Positions 25,539 through 34,483 of a DNA stretch of 64,000 nt are shown here, piece by piece. The stretch lies in NCBI GenBank assembly GCA_025350245.1, contig JANXYG010000004.1, positions 1 through 64,000 on the forward strand, in the 5' to 3' direction. The notes under the pieces are model-generated. The model had not been told where the DNA came from. It did not search any database and saw only the letters and a list, made by a program, of their open reading frames with translations. Both the position numbers and the translations under genes were made by a program. Within the stretch, counting starts at the first letter, position 1; each line of letters begins with the position of its first letter. Source of the stretch: Betaproteobacteria bacterium (lineage in GTDB: Bacteria > Pseudomonadota > Gammaproteobacteria > Burkholderiales > Ga0077523).

Positions 25539-26159
25539 ATGAAGCGTTTTGCCGTGGTGCTGTTGCTGGCGTGTGCGACCCTGCTGTCGGGGTGCGGATA
25601 CAACTCGATCCAGGCGCTCGACGAGGAAGTGAAAGCCGCGTGGAGCGAAGTCGTCAACCAGTACCAGCGACGTGCCGATCTGGTGCCCAACCTGGTCAAT
25701 ACCGTCAAAGGCTTCGCCCAGCAGGAAAAGGACGTGCTGCTCGGGGTGACCGAGGCGCGCGCCAAGGTCGGCAGCATCCAGGCAACCCCCGAGCTGGCGA
25801 ACGATCCGGCGGCCCTGGACCGCTTCATCAAGGCGCAGGGCGAGATGACATCGGCGCTGTCGCGCCTGCTGGTGGTCACGGAGAACTATCCGCAACTCAA
25901 GTCCGATCAGAACTTCCGCGACCTGCAGGCCCAGCTCGAAGGCACCGAGAATCGCATCACGGTGGCGCGCAATCGCTACATCAAGAGCGTGCAGGAATAC
26001 AACACGACCATTCGCCAGTTCCCGGCCAACCTCACCGCGATGGTGATGGGCTACAAGCCGAAGGCCAACTTCACAGTCGAGAACGAGGTCGCGATCGCCA
26101 AGCCGCCCACGGTCGATTTCGGCACCGCCAAACCGGCGCTGCCGGCGCCCGCGAAGTAA
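25539..26159 (+). CDS. lemA: LemA-family lipoprotein
   Basis: 206 residues. Lipoprotein signal with lipobox LLSGC (Cys at residue 19), then the LemA helical domain: YNSIQALDEEVKAAWSEVVN, QYQRRADLVPNLVNTVKGFA, SALSRLLVVTENYPQLKSDQ, FRDLQAQLEGTENRITVARN and the conserved R-Y-x3-V-Q-x-Y-N-T-T-I-R-x-F-P end. LemA proteins are membrane-anchored helical bundles of poorly defined role, often in operon with TPM-domain proteins as here. ATG 25539 is preceded by AACAGGAGCC. The next gene starts six bases after the stop. Confidence 0.92.
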   Translation: MKRFAVVLLLACATLLSGCGYNSIQALDEEVKAAWSEVVNQYQRRADLVPNLVNTVKGFAQQEKDVLLGVTEARAKVGSIQATPELANDPAALDRFIKAQGEMTSALSRLLVVTENYPQLKSDQNFRDLQAQLEGTENRITVARNRYIKSVQEYNTTIRQFPANLTAMVMGYKPKANFTVENEVAIAKPPTVDFGTAKPALPAPAK

Positions 26160-26165
26160 GGCCAG

Positions 26166-26999
26166 ATGCCCCTACTCGTCCGCAGCATCGCCCTTGCAGC
26201 CCTGCTGCTGCTGGCCGGTGCGGTCGGCGCCGAGGTCGCGATTCCGCCGCCGGCGCGGGTCACCGACCTGACCGGTACGCTGCCAGCGGCCCGACAGCAG
26301 GCGCTGCGGGACCAGCTCGAGGCCTTCGAAAAGCGCAAGGGCAGCCAGGTCGCCGTGCTGCTGGTGCCGAGCACCCAGCCCGAGGTGATCGAGCAGTACG
26401 CGCTGCGCGTGGCCGAGCAATGGAAGGTCGGTCGCAAGGGCATCGACGACGGCGCGCTGTTGGTGGTGGCGAAAGACGATCGCGCCTTGCGCATCGAAGT
26501 CGGCTACGGTCTCGAAGGCGCGCTCAACGACGCTACGGCCAAGCGCATCATCGACGAGATCGTGGTGCCGAAATTCCGCGATGGCGACTTTGCCGGTGGC
26601 GTCGAGGCCGGTGTCGACCGCATCCTGGCGGTCATCGATGGCGAACCATTGCCGGCGAAGGCGGCGAAGAAGTCGGTCGGCAATTTCGGCGGCAACCTCG
26701 AGTCGTTGTTCATCGTCGGCTTCATTCTCGTGGTCGTGATCGGCGGCGTGCTGCGCAGCATCGTCGGCAAGGTGCCGGCGGCGACGCTGGTCGGCGGCGC
26801 GGCCGGGGTGATCGCCTGGCTGATCGTCGGTGCCATGTTCGCCGGGCTCGCGGTCGCGGTCATCGCCTTCGTGTTCACCCTCGCCAGCGGCAGCATGCCG
26901 ATGGGTGGCAGGCGCGGCGGGATCGGCGGGTTTCCCGGCGGTGGCTGGGGTGGTGGCGGTGGTGGCTTCGGTGGCGGTGGCGCGTCGGGGCGCTGGTGA
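26166..26999 (+). CDS. TPM-domain membrane protein, YgcG-like
   Basis: 277 residues: signal peptide (to about residue 22), TPM domain (RVTDLTGTLPAARQQALRDQ ... VAVLLVPSTQPEVIEQYALR ... LRIEVGYGLEGALNDATAKR), a hydrophobic region (FIVGFILVVVIGGVLR; GVIAWLIVGAMFAGLAVAVI) and a Gly-rich tail (GGWGGGGGGFGGGGASGRW). TPM domains are linked to phosphatase-like or membrane-repair functions (TLP18.3, Psb32, MOLO1), but the bacterial role is unclear. It lies between LemA and a second TPM gene with gaps of 6 and 1 bases, a classical LemA-TPM operon. Confidence 0.9.
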   Translation: MPLLVRSIALAALLLLAGAVGAEVAIPPPARVTDLTGTLPAARQQALRDQLEAFEKRKGSQVAVLLVPSTQPEVIEQYALRVAEQWKVGRKGIDDGALLVVAKDDRALRIEVGYGLEGALNDATAKRIIDEIVVPKFRDGDFAGGVEAGVDRILAVIDGEPLPAKAAKKSVGNFGGNLESLFIVGFILVVVIGGVLRSIVGKVPAATLVGGAAGVIAWLIVGAMFAGLAVAVIAFVFTLASGSMPMGGRRGGIGGFPGGGWGGGGGGFGGGGASGRW

Positions 27000-27000
27000 C

Positions 27001-27498
27001 ATGGCTATCGGCCGCATAGCGCGTCATCTGTTCGCGGGTCCTGCCAGTGTCAGGCGGGTGCTGTCCGCTACCAGCCTGGCGCGCATCGAGCAGGCCATCG
27101 CCGCTTCCGAACGAATGCACCGGGGCCAGATCCGCTTCGCGGTCGAGGCGGGTCTCGACTTCGCGGCGGTCAGTGCCGGGGTGACCGCGCGCGAGCGCGC
27201 CATCGACATGTTCTCGCGGCTCCGGGTCTGGGATACCGCGCACAACAACGGCGTCCTGGTGTATCTGCTGCTCGCCGATCGCGATGTCGAGATCGTTGCC
27301 GATCGCGGGATACACGCCCGCTGCGGCGACGCTGTCTGGGAAGCCATCTGCCGCGACATGGAGCAGCAGTTTCGCGCCGGCCGATTCGAGGCGGGCGTGG
27401 TGGCGGGCATCGAGGCGCTGGGCGCCCGGCTCGCGCTGCATTTTCCCGGAGATGGTGAAACGTCGAACGAATTACCCGACCCCCCCGTGGTGCTGTGA
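27001..27498 (+). CDS. second TPM-domain protein
   Basis: 165 residues without a signal peptide. TPM domain: LARIEQAIAASERMHRGQIR, RERAIDMFSRLRVWDTAHNN, GVLVYLLLADRDVEIVADRG, RAGRFEAGVVAGIEALGARL. Such short TPM proteins accompany LemA/YgcG pairs in many proteobacteria. ATG 27001 follows the previous stop by one base. The 3' end runs into a repeat B cluster that separates it from the convergent lplT. Confidence 0.85.
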   Translation: MAIGRIARHLFAGPASVRRVLSATSLARIEQAIAASERMHRGQIRFAVEAGLDFAAVSAGVTARERAIDMFSRLRVWDTAHNNGVLVYLLLADRDVEIVADRGIHARCGDAVWEAICRDMEQQFRAGRFEAGVVAGIEALGARLALHFPGDGETSNELPDPPVVL

Positions 27499-27548
27499 GC
27501 ACTCGATGCGGCGCCGCGATGCTGAACGGAGGAACGACCTGAAGCGAA

Positions 27549-27813
27549 GAGGCCCCCGAGGACGGGGCGCCCCCTCGAGGGGGAAGCCGTAGCGCAGCGA
27601 AGGCTGGGGGTGGACGGCAACCCCCAACAGGGTACCTTGAGGACGCTGCGCCCCCTGGGGGTGCTGAACGAAGGGGAACGTTTGGAGCGGAGGGGCCCCG
27701 CCCACAGGCCCCCCCGAGGACGGGGCGCCCCCTTGAGGGGGAAGCCGTAGCGCAGCGAAGGCTGGGGGTGAACGTCACCTCAGCGCAGCGAAGGCTGGGG
27801 GTGGACGTTACCT
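27549..27813 (+). repeat. dispersed repeat B, degenerate multi-unit cluster
   Basis: Fills the 309-base gap between the convergent TPM gene and lplT. Two fuller units contain GAGGACGGGGCGCCCCCT, a GAGGGGG arm, then AAGCCGTAGCGCAGCGAAG and GCTGGGGGTG (ending near 27619 and 27780). One unit is reduced (GAGGACGCTGCGCCCCCTGG) and one is a truncated 3' part (CAGCGCAGCGAAGGCTGGGG, to 27813). The C-rich/G-rich arms can form hairpins in both transcripts, so the cluster may act as a bidirectional terminator. It reaches the last codons of lplT. Confidence 0.85.
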
Positions 27814-29055
27814 GTCGGTCGCTCCGGGGTCGTCCTGCGAGTGGCAGTGCCGTCGCCACAGCACCGTCATCGTGACCATCAGCAGCAAGCCGAACGACAC
27901 GATGATGGTATTGAGCGAGACGTTCGCCCGGAGCATGAGCGCGTAGACGCCGAGCAATGCCAGGATGCTCAGGTTCTCGTTGAAATTCTGCACCGCGATC
28001 GAATGGCCAGCGCCCATGATCAGGTGCCCGCGATGCTGGAGCAGCGCGTTCATCGGCACCACGAAGAAGCCGCCGGCGACACCTATCGCGACCAGCAGCA
28101 CCAGCGCGGCGCGCCAGTCCGTGATCAGTACCATCGTGAGCACGATCGCTCCCATGAGGATGCCCACCGGGAGCACGCGCACGGCGCGCTCGAGCTTGAC
28201 GAACCGTGCCGCGAGCACCGAACCGGCGGCGATGCCGACAGCCACGGCCGCGGTCAACTGGGTCGCCTGCTCGACGTCGAACCCGAGCGCCGCGCCGGCC
28301 CATAGCAGGACGATCAGCCGCAGCGTGGCGCCGGTGCCCCAGAACAGGGTCGTGACGGCAAGCGACACCTGGCCGAGCGGGTCACGCCACAACTGGATGA
28401 AGCTGCGCCAGAAATCGCGCAGCAAGAACAGCGGGTCGCGCAGCGACACCTTGTGGTCCAGAACAACTCGCGGAATGTAGAGATTGATCAGGGCCGCCAC
28501 CAGGTACAGCAGCAGGATGAGCAGGATCGCGATCTCGGGCGCGGTGTGGAGCAGCGGCACCGAGCCCAGGAAGGCGAAGCTGCCGTACATCCAGCCGGCG
28601 AACCCGTCGCCGATCATCACCCCGCCGACGATGGCGCCGAGGATGATCGACAGCACGGTGAGGCCCTCCATCCAGCCGTTCGCGAGCACCAGCTTGGCCG
28701 CGGGCAGGTACTCGGTGAGGATGCCGTACTTGGCCGGCGAGTACATCGCCGCGCCGAAGCCCACCAAGCCGTAGGCGTACAGCGGATGCATCCCCGCCAG
28801 CATGGTGATGCAGCCGCCGATCTTGACCGCGTTGCTGATGAACATCACCCGGCCCTTGGGCAGCGAGTCGGCGAACGGCCCGACGAAGGGGGCAAGCACG
28901 ATGTACGCGAACACGAAGAACTGCTGCAGGACCGGCGTCTGCCATGCGGGCGCGCTCATGTCGCGCAGCAGGGCGATGGCGGCGAACAGCAGCGCGTTGT
29001 CGGCCAGCGCCGAGAAGAACTGGGCCGCGAGGATCGTGTAGAAGCCGCGATTCAT
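27808..29055 (-). CDS. lplT: lysophospholipid transporter LplT
   Basis: Major-facilitator flippase for lysophospholipids across the inner membrane. 415 residues, about 12 hydrophobic segments. Seen: MNRGFYTILAAQFFSALADN at the N-terminus, the MFS loop ADSLPKGRVMFISNAVKIGG, AMYSPAKYGILTEYLPAAKL, VLANGWMEGLTVLSIILGAI and GGFFVVPMNALLQHRGHLIM, all typical of LplT. ATG 29055 begins the first membrane segment; upstream in-frame sequence is not protein-like. It usually works with the acyltransferase/ACS protein Aas, which is not seen here. Its 3' end meets the repeat B cluster. Confidence 0.92.
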   Translation of the reverse strand: MNRGFYTILAAQFFSALADNALLFAAIALLRDMSAPAWQTPVLQQFFVFAYIVLAPFVGPFADSLPKGRVMFISNAVKIGGCITMLAGMHPLYAYGLVGFGAAMYSPAKYGILTEYLPAAKLVLANGWMEGLTVLSIILGAIVGGVMIGDGFAGWMYGSFAFLGSVPLLHTAPEIAILLILLLYLVAALINLYIPRVVLDHKVSLRDPLFLLRDFWRSFIQLWRDPLGQVSLAVTTLFWGTGATLRLIVLLWAGAALGFDVEQATQLTAAVAVGIAAGSVLAARFVKLERAVRVLPVGILMGAIVLTMVLITDWRAALVLLVAIGVAGGFFVVPMNALLQHRGHLIMGAGHSIAVQNFNENLSILALLGVYALMLRANVSLNTIIVSFGLLLMVTMTVLWRRHCHSQDDPGATDR

Positions 29056-29233
29056 CGAACGGGTGACGCTGGGGTGAACACTTTCTGGTGGCGCTGGGTG
29101 AACTTTGCGGGCGGTCGGGGTTATAGCATGAACCGTCGGCGCCGGTCGGGCACCCGGGCATCGTGGCCGGGTTGAGGGCCCCCTTACAATCCGGTTTCCG
29201 CTCCCGTATGGGAGCTGCCTTCCTCCGCCCGCC

Positions 29234-30334
29234 GTGACCCGTCCGACCGTTGCCCGCATCGACTTCGACGCCCTGGTCCACAACCTGGCGGTCGCTCGCC
29301 GCCACGCCGGTACCGCGCGGGTGCTCGCGGTCGGCAAGGCCGACGCCTACGGCCACGGGCTGGCGCGGGTCTGGCCTGCCTGGAAAGGCGCGGCGGGCAT
29401 TGCGGTGCTCGAACTCGAGGCCGCGGTGCGGCTGCGGGAGCAGGGTTTCGGTGGCCGCGTGGTCCTGCTCGAAGGCTTTTTCGAGGCTGGCGAGATCGAG
29501 ATCATCGATCGCTTCGACCTGGTCCCGGTGCTTCACGACCAGCGCCAGATCGCGATGCTGTCCGGCTGCCGGCCGCGACGGCCGTTGCCGGTGCTGCTCA
29601 AGTTGAACAGCGGCATGAACCGGCTGGGCTTCCGCCCGGCGGCGTTCCGTGTCGTGCTGGAACAGCTTGCCGCCGATGCACGCATCGGCGAGATCACCCT
29701 GATGACCCATTTCGCCGGTGCCGACGACGGTCGCGGCGTCGATGATCAGCTCGCGCTGTTCCGGACGGTGACGGCGTCATCCGGTCTGCCGGTGACTTTG
29801 GCCAATTCCGCCGCCCTGCTGCGTCGGCCGGACACGTGCGGCGATTGGGTGCGCCCCGGCATCATGCTGTTCGGCGGGTCGCCATTTGCCGACACCAACG
29901 CGGCCGCGCTCGGTCTGCTACCGGTGATGACCCTGCAATCCCGCATCATCGGCGAGCAGATGCTGGCAGCGGGCGAGGCAGTCGGTTACGGCGCGGCGTT
30001 TGTCGCCGACCGGCCGATGCGCGTCGGTGTAGTGGCCTGCGGTTACGCCGACGGCTATCCGCGGCATGCCCCGACCGGCACCCCGGTCCTGGTCAACGGT
30101 GTGCGCACGCGCACGCTGGGTCGCGTGTCGATGGACTTGCTGGGCGTGGATCTCGGCTCGGTCGCCGGCGCCGGTGTCGGCAGCGAGGTGGTGCTCTGGG
30201 GGCGCGGCCTGCCGGTGGACGATGTCGCCGTTGCTGCCGGCACCATCGGCTACGAATTGCTGTGCGCGCTGGCGCCGCGCGTGCGGGTCGAGGTCTGCGG
30301 TGGAGCGCCCGATATCGACGACCCGATGCGATAA
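29234..30334 (+). CDS. alr: alanine racemase
   Basis: PLP enzyme that interconverts L- and D-Ala for peptidoglycan. 366 residues. PLP-binding Lys 35 in VLAVGKADAYGHGLARV (usual KANAYGHG; Asp replaces Asn here), LLKLNSGMNRLGF, MTHFAGADD, WVRPGIMLFGGSPF, catalytic Tyr in EAVGYGAAFVA, and SMDLLGVDLG. Start GTG 29234, about 50 bases after a TACAAT -10-like element. radA begins 30 bases downstream, so the two may be co-transcribed. Confidence 0.95.
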   Translation: MTRPTVARIDFDALVHNLAVARRHAGTARVLAVGKADAYGHGLARVWPAWKGAAGIAVLELEAAVRLREQGFGGRVVLLEGFFEAGEIEIIDRFDLVPVLHDQRQIAMLSGCRPRRPLPVLLKLNSGMNRLGFRPAAFRVVLEQLAADARIGEITLMTHFAGADDGRGVDDQLALFRTVTASSGLPVTLANSAALLRRPDTCGDWVRPGIMLFGGSPFADTNAAALGLLPVMTLQSRIIGEQMLAAGEAVGYGAAFVADRPMRVGVVACGYADGYPRHAPTGTPVLVNGVRTRTLGRVSMDLLGVDLGSVAGAGVGSEVVLWGRGLPVDDVAVAAGTIGYELLCALAPRVRVEVCGGAPDIDDPMR

Positions 30335-30364
30335 TCCGGCTTCGCTTCCGCACCCGCCGATATC

Positions 30365-31717
30365 GTGGCCAAACCGAAAACCGTCTACGTCTGCACCGAG
30401 TGCGGTGGCGAGTCGCTCAAGTGGCAGGGGCAGTGTGCGCACTGCGGTCAGTGGAACACGCTGGTCGAGGGGATGGCAGAAAAGTCGCCTGCGCGCTATC
30501 AGGGTCTGGCCGAGCCGACCAAGGTTGCGCGGCTCGCGGATATTGCCGCCGCCGAAACGCCCCGGCGGACGACCGGTGTCGGTGAGCTCGACCGGGTGCT
30601 GGGCGGTGGTCTGGTACCAGGCGCGGTCGTGCTGCTGGGCGGAGATCCCGGTATCGGCAAGTCGACCTTGTTGCTGCAGGCGCTGTCGGCGATGTCGGCG
30701 AACGCCTCCACCCTTTATGTGAGCGGCGAGGAATCGGCGCAACAGATCGCCTTGCGCGCCCGGCGGCTTGCCGTCGATGCCGGCAATGTGGCGATGCTGG
30801 CCGAGATCCAGCTCGAGCGCGTGATTTCGGTACTCAACGCCCACAAGCCCGACGTGGCGGTGATCGACTCGATCCAGACCGTGTACTCGGAGGCCCTGCA
30901 ATCGGCGCCCGGCAGTGTTGCCCAGGTGCGCGAGTGCGCGGCCCAGCTCACCCGGCATGCAAAGGCGAGCGGCACTGCATTGCTGCTGGTGGGGCACGTC
31001 ACCAAGGAAGGCGCCCTGGCCGGCCCGCGAGTGCTGGAGCACATGGTCGACTGCGTGTTGTACTTCGAAGGCGATACCCACTCGAGCTTCCGGCTGGTGC
31101 GCGCCATCAAGAACCGCTTCGGCGCCGTCAACGAGCTGGGCGTGTTCGCCATGACCGAGCGCGGCCTGCGCGGGGTGTCGAATCCGTCCGCCTTGTTCCT
31201 GTCGCAGCATGGCGGCGACGTGCCCGGCACCTGTGTCATGGTGACGCAGGAAGGCACGCGGCCATTGCTGGTCGAGATCCAGGCGCTGGTCGATACCGCG
31301 CATGCGCCGAATCCGCGACGGTTGTCGGTGGGCCTGGAGCAGAACCGGCTCGCGTTGCTGCTGGCGGTGTTGCACCGGCACGCCGGGATCGCCGTGTTCG
31401 ACCAGGATGTTTTTGTCAATGCGGTGGGCGGCGTCCGCATCGACGAGCCCGCCGCCGATTTGCCGGTGCTGCTGGCGATCGTGTCGTCGCTGCGCAACCA
31501 GCCGTTGCCCGGCAAGCTGGTGGCCTTCGGCGAGATCGGCCTGGCAGGCGAAATCCGGCCGGTGCAGCGCGGGCAGGAGCGCCTGCGGGAAGCCGCGAAG
31601 CTCGGCTTCACCCGAGCCATCGTGCCGCGCGCCAATCTGCCCAAGACACCGATCGACGGCATGGAAACCATCGGCGTCGAACGGGTGGCCGACGCCGTCG
31701 CCGCTGCTCGCGAATGA
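30365..31717 (+). CDS. radA: DNA repair protein RadA
   Basis: Branch-migration ATPase in recombinational repair. 450 residues: N-terminal C4 zinc finger (CTECGGESLKWQGQCAHCGQ), RecA-like domain with Walker A GGDPGIGKSTLLLQ, Walker B VAVIDSIQT, the RadA-specific KNRFG motif (AIKNRFGAVNELGVF), and a Lon-like C-terminal domain (AVGGVRIDEPAADLPVLLAI). GTG start 30365 is the only sensible start before the zinc finger. Confidence 0.95.
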   Translation: MAKPKTVYVCTECGGESLKWQGQCAHCGQWNTLVEGMAEKSPARYQGLAEPTKVARLADIAAAETPRRTTGVGELDRVLGGGLVPGAVVLLGGDPGIGKSTLLLQALSAMSANASTLYVSGEESAQQIALRARRLAVDAGNVAMLAEIQLERVISVLNAHKPDVAVIDSIQTVYSEALQSAPGSVAQVRECAAQLTRHAKASGTALLLVGHVTKEGALAGPRVLEHMVDCVLYFEGDTHSSFRLVRAIKNRFGAVNELGVFAMTERGLRGVSNPSALFLSQHGGDVPGTCVMVTQEGTRPLLVEIQALVDTAHAPNPRRLSVGLEQNRLALLLAVLHRHAGIAVFDQDVFVNAVGGVRIDEPAADLPVLLAIVSSLRNQPLPGKLVAFGEIGLAGEIRPVQRGQERLREAAKLGFTRAIVPRANLPKTPIDGMETIGVERVADAVAAARE

Positions 31718-32011
31718 AAGCCTTACCGCTCGAGGAAAAAATCGCTAACCCTAACCCTTTGTTTCTTCGAGAACGCCTTTCCCGCGCGCGGGATTGGGAA
31801 TCTGATAGGCGACCTTGCCAAGGCGTCCCTCACCCTCGGTCCCTCTCCCGGGGGGCGAGGGATGTCTCCTGCTCCCTTCTCCCGCCGGAAAGGGCTGGGG
31901 ATGAGGGAAACCTGAGCGTTGATTGGGGGGCGTTGTCGTGGGCCAGTCTTGTGGTTATTGCAGTCATCGGGAGGCGTAGTGGCTGAACTTCATCGCAAAT
32001 CAGGAAGCCTT
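31718..32011. other. leader region before acyl-CoA ligase, mostly repeat A
   Basis: 294 bases without a gene. The first ~100 bases show nothing recognisable. The rest is repeat A copy 2, which ends nine bases before the ligase ATG; the ligase ribosome site AGGAAG begins within its last bases. Confidence 0.7.
31823..32003 (+). repeat. dispersed repeat A, copy 2
   Basis: About 181 bases similar to 1316-1540, sharing CTCCTGCTCCCTTCTCCCG, ATGAGGGAA.CCTGAGCGTTGATT and GGCGTAGTGGCTGAAC.TCATCGC. It forms the immediate 5' leader of the acyl-CoA ligase gene. Same orientation relative to the downstream gene as copy 1. Confidence 0.8.
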
Positions 32012-33640
32012 ATGAATGCCGCTGATCCTAACGATCCCACCCTGGGCCCGAATGCGGCCAACCACGTGGCACTCACGCCGGTGTCGTTCCTGGCGCGCGC
32101 GGCCGACGTGTTTCCCGATCGCGTCGCGGTGATCCATGGCGACTGGCGCCTGAGCTGGCGCGAGGTCGATGAGCGCAGTCGCCGTCTGGCCTCGGCACTG
32201 ACGGCGCGTGGCATCGGTCGCGGCGACATGGTGGCGGTGATGGCGGCGAACACGCCGCAGATGATCGAGGCGCATTTTGGTATCCCGATGATCGGCGCCG
32301 TGCTCAACACGCTCAACACCCGTCTCGATGTCGCGGCCCTGGCGTTCCAGTTGCGGCATGGGGCGGCGCGGGTGCTGCTGACCGATCGCGAGTTTTCGGC
32401 GGTGATGAGCGAGGCGCTGTCCGGACTCGGCGTCCGGCCGCTGGTCATCGACATCGACGACCCACTCGCCGTCGGCGGCGAACGCATCGGCGAGACCGAC
32501 TACGAAAGCTTCATCGCCGGCGGCGATCCGATGTTCGTGCCGCCGCCACTGCACGATGAGTGGGATGCGATCGCGCTGTCGTACACCTCGGGTACCACCG
32601 GCAACCCGAAAGGGGTGGTGACGCATCATCGCGGCGCCTACCTCAACGCCGTCGGCAACGCCGTCACCTGGGCTATGCCGCACTTCCCGGTGTATCTGTG
32701 GACGCTGCCGCTGTTCCATTGCAACGGCTGGTGCTTTCCGTGGACGCTCGCCCTGATGGCCGGCACCAACGTATGCCTGCGGCGGGTCGACGCCAAGGCG
32801 ATCCTCGACGCCATTCGCGAGCACCGTGTGACCCACTACTGCGGCGCGCCGATCGTGCACTCGATGCTGATCAACGCGCCGGCGCAATGGAAGGAAGGCA
32901 TCACCCACCAGGTGTCGGGCCTGGTGGCGGCCGCGTCGCCGCCGGCTTCGATGATCGAAGGCATGGAACGGATGGGGTTCGACATCACCCATGTGTACGG
33001 ACTGACGGAGGTGTACGGACCGGCGGCGGTCTGTGCGAAGTCGCCGGACTGGGACGAGCTGCCGTTGGAGGAGCGCGTGCAACGCAATGCCCGTCAGGGT
33101 GTCCGCTACCCGCTCCAGGAAGGCATGAGCGTGCTCGATCCGGCGACGATGCAGCCGGTGCCGCGCGACGCGCAGACCATGGGCGAGATCTGCTTTCGCG
33201 GCAACATCGTGATGAAGGGCTATCTCGGCAACCCGCAGGCCACGACCGAGAGCTTTGCCGGCGGCTGGTATCACACGGGGGATCTGGCGGTGGTGCACCC
33301 CGACGGCTACGTGCATATCCGCGACCGCTCCAAGGACATCATCATCTCGGGAGGCGAGAACATTTCCTCGATCGAGGTCGAGGACGTGCTCTACCGCCAT
33401 CCGGACGTGCTCGACGCGGCCGTGGTGGCGCGCCCCGACCCGAAATGGGGTGAAACCCCTTGCGCCTTCGTCACCCGGCGCGACGGCGCGACCGTCACGG
33501 CGGAGGAACTGATCGCCTTCTGCCGGGCGCGACTGGCGCACTTCAAGGCGCCGCGCAGCGTGGTGTTCGGACCGCTCGCGAAGACCTCGACCGGCAAGGT
33601 GCAGAAGAATCTGCTGCGGGCGCGTTTGAAGGGCCTTTGA
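32012..33640 (+). CDS. acyl-CoA synthetase (AMP-forming fatty acid-CoA ligase)
   Basis: Activates a carboxylic acid to its CoA thioester with ATP. 542 residues. Seen: P-loop-like motif LSYTSGTTGNPKGVVTHHRG (about 188-207), LWTLPLFHCNGWCFPW, adenylate motif HVYGLTEVYGPAA, YHTGDLAVVHPDGYVHIRDR and RSKDIIISGGENISSIEVED, and the C-terminal catalytic Lys in KTSTGKVQKNLLR. The WTLPLFHCNGW stretch is typical of medium-chain or aromatic acid ligases rather than acetyl-CoA synthetase. ATG 32012 has AGGAAGCC upstream. It precedes etfBA and an acyl-CoA dehydrogenase, so beta-oxidation is the likely pathway; chain length is not determined. Confidence 0.92.
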   Translation: MNAADPNDPTLGPNAANHVALTPVSFLARAADVFPDRVAVIHGDWRLSWREVDERSRRLASALTARGIGRGDMVAVMAANTPQMIEAHFGIPMIGAVLNTLNTRLDVAALAFQLRHGAARVLLTDREFSAVMSEALSGLGVRPLVIDIDDPLAVGGERIGETDYESFIAGGDPMFVPPPLHDEWDAIALSYTSGTTGNPKGVVTHHRGAYLNAVGNAVTWAMPHFPVYLWTLPLFHCNGWCFPWTLALMAGTNVCLRRVDAKAILDAIREHRVTHYCGAPIVHSMLINAPAQWKEGITHQVSGLVAAASPPASMIEGMERMGFDITHVYGLTEVYGPAAVCAKSPDWDELPLEERVQRNARQGVRYPLQEGMSVLDPATMQPVPRDAQTMGEICFRGNIVMKGYLGNPQATTESFAGGWYHTGDLAVVHPDGYVHIRDRSKDIIISGGENISSIEVEDVLYRHPDVLDAAVVARPDPKWGETPCAFVTRRDGATVTAEELIAFCRARLAHFKAPRSVVFGPLAKTSTGKVQKNLLRARLKGL

Positions 33641-33732
33641 CGGTTGCGTGCCGGAACGCCGTGGCAGGGCCGGTCTCGGCTACAATCCGCGGTTGCGCAA
33701 CGCTACTGAGGCCGCCACGGCCTTCCTGAAAA

Positions 33733-34482
33733 ATGAAAGTGCTCGTTCCCATCAAGCGCGTGGTCGATTACAACGTGAAGGTGCGTGTCAAAGCCGACGG
33801 CTCCGGCGTTGAAACCGCCAACGTGAAGATGTCGATGAATCCGTTCGACGAGATAGCGGTCGAGGAAGCGGTCAAGCTCAGGGAAGCCGGCGTCGCCACC
33901 GAAATCGTGGTGGTCTCGGTGGGCACCGCGCAATGCCAGGAAACGCTGCGTACCGCGCTCGCGATCGGCGCCGATCGCGCCATCCTGGTCGAGACCGCTC
34001 TTGAAACCCAGCCATTGGGCGTCGCCAAGACGCTCAAGGCGGTGGTCGACAAGGAGCAGCCCGGCCTAGTCATCATGGGTAAGCAGGCGATCGATGACGA
34101 CGCCAACCAGACCGGCCAGATGCTCGCGGCGTTGCTCGGATGGTCACAGGCCACCTTCGCCTCGAAAGTGATCATCGAAGGCGACACCGCCCGCGTGACC
34201 CGCGAGGTCGACGGCGGGCTGGAAACCCTGGCGGTCAGGATGCCGGCGGTGATCACCGCCGACCTGCGCCTGAACGAACCGCGCTACGTGACCTTGCCCA
34301 ACATCATGAAGGCTAAGAAGAAGCCGATGGAAACCCTGACGCCCGAGGGTTTGGGCGTCGATTTCGTGCCGCGCATCCGCACCGTGAAAGTGGCGGAGCC
34401 CGCCAAGCGCGGCGCCGGCCAACAGGTCGGCACCATTGCCGAGCTGGTCGACAAGCTCAAGAACGAAGCGAAGGTGCTCTGA
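33733..34482 (+). CDS. etfB: electron transfer flavoprotein subunit beta
   Basis: 249 residues. With EtfA it forms the soluble FAD/AMP heterodimer that takes electrons from acyl-CoA dehydrogenases. Seen: [40 protein letters not shown], the AMP-binding [20 protein letters not shown] region and [27 protein letters not shown] -10-like element lies near 33680. EtfA follows after one base; the acyl-CoA dehydrogenase is next. Confidence 0.95.
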   Translation: MKVLVPIKRVVDYNVKVRVKADGSGVETANVKMSMNPFDEIAVEEAVKLREAGVATEIVVVSVGTAQCQETLRTALAIGADRAILVETALETQPLGVAKTLKAVVDKEQPGLVIMGKQAIDDDANQTGQMLAALLGWSQATFASKVIIEGDTARVTREVDGGLETLAVRMPAVITADLRLNEPRYVTLPNIMKAKKKPMETLTPEGLGVDFVPRIRTVKVAEPAKRGAGQQVGTIAELVDKLKNEAKVL

Positions 34483-34483
34483 C

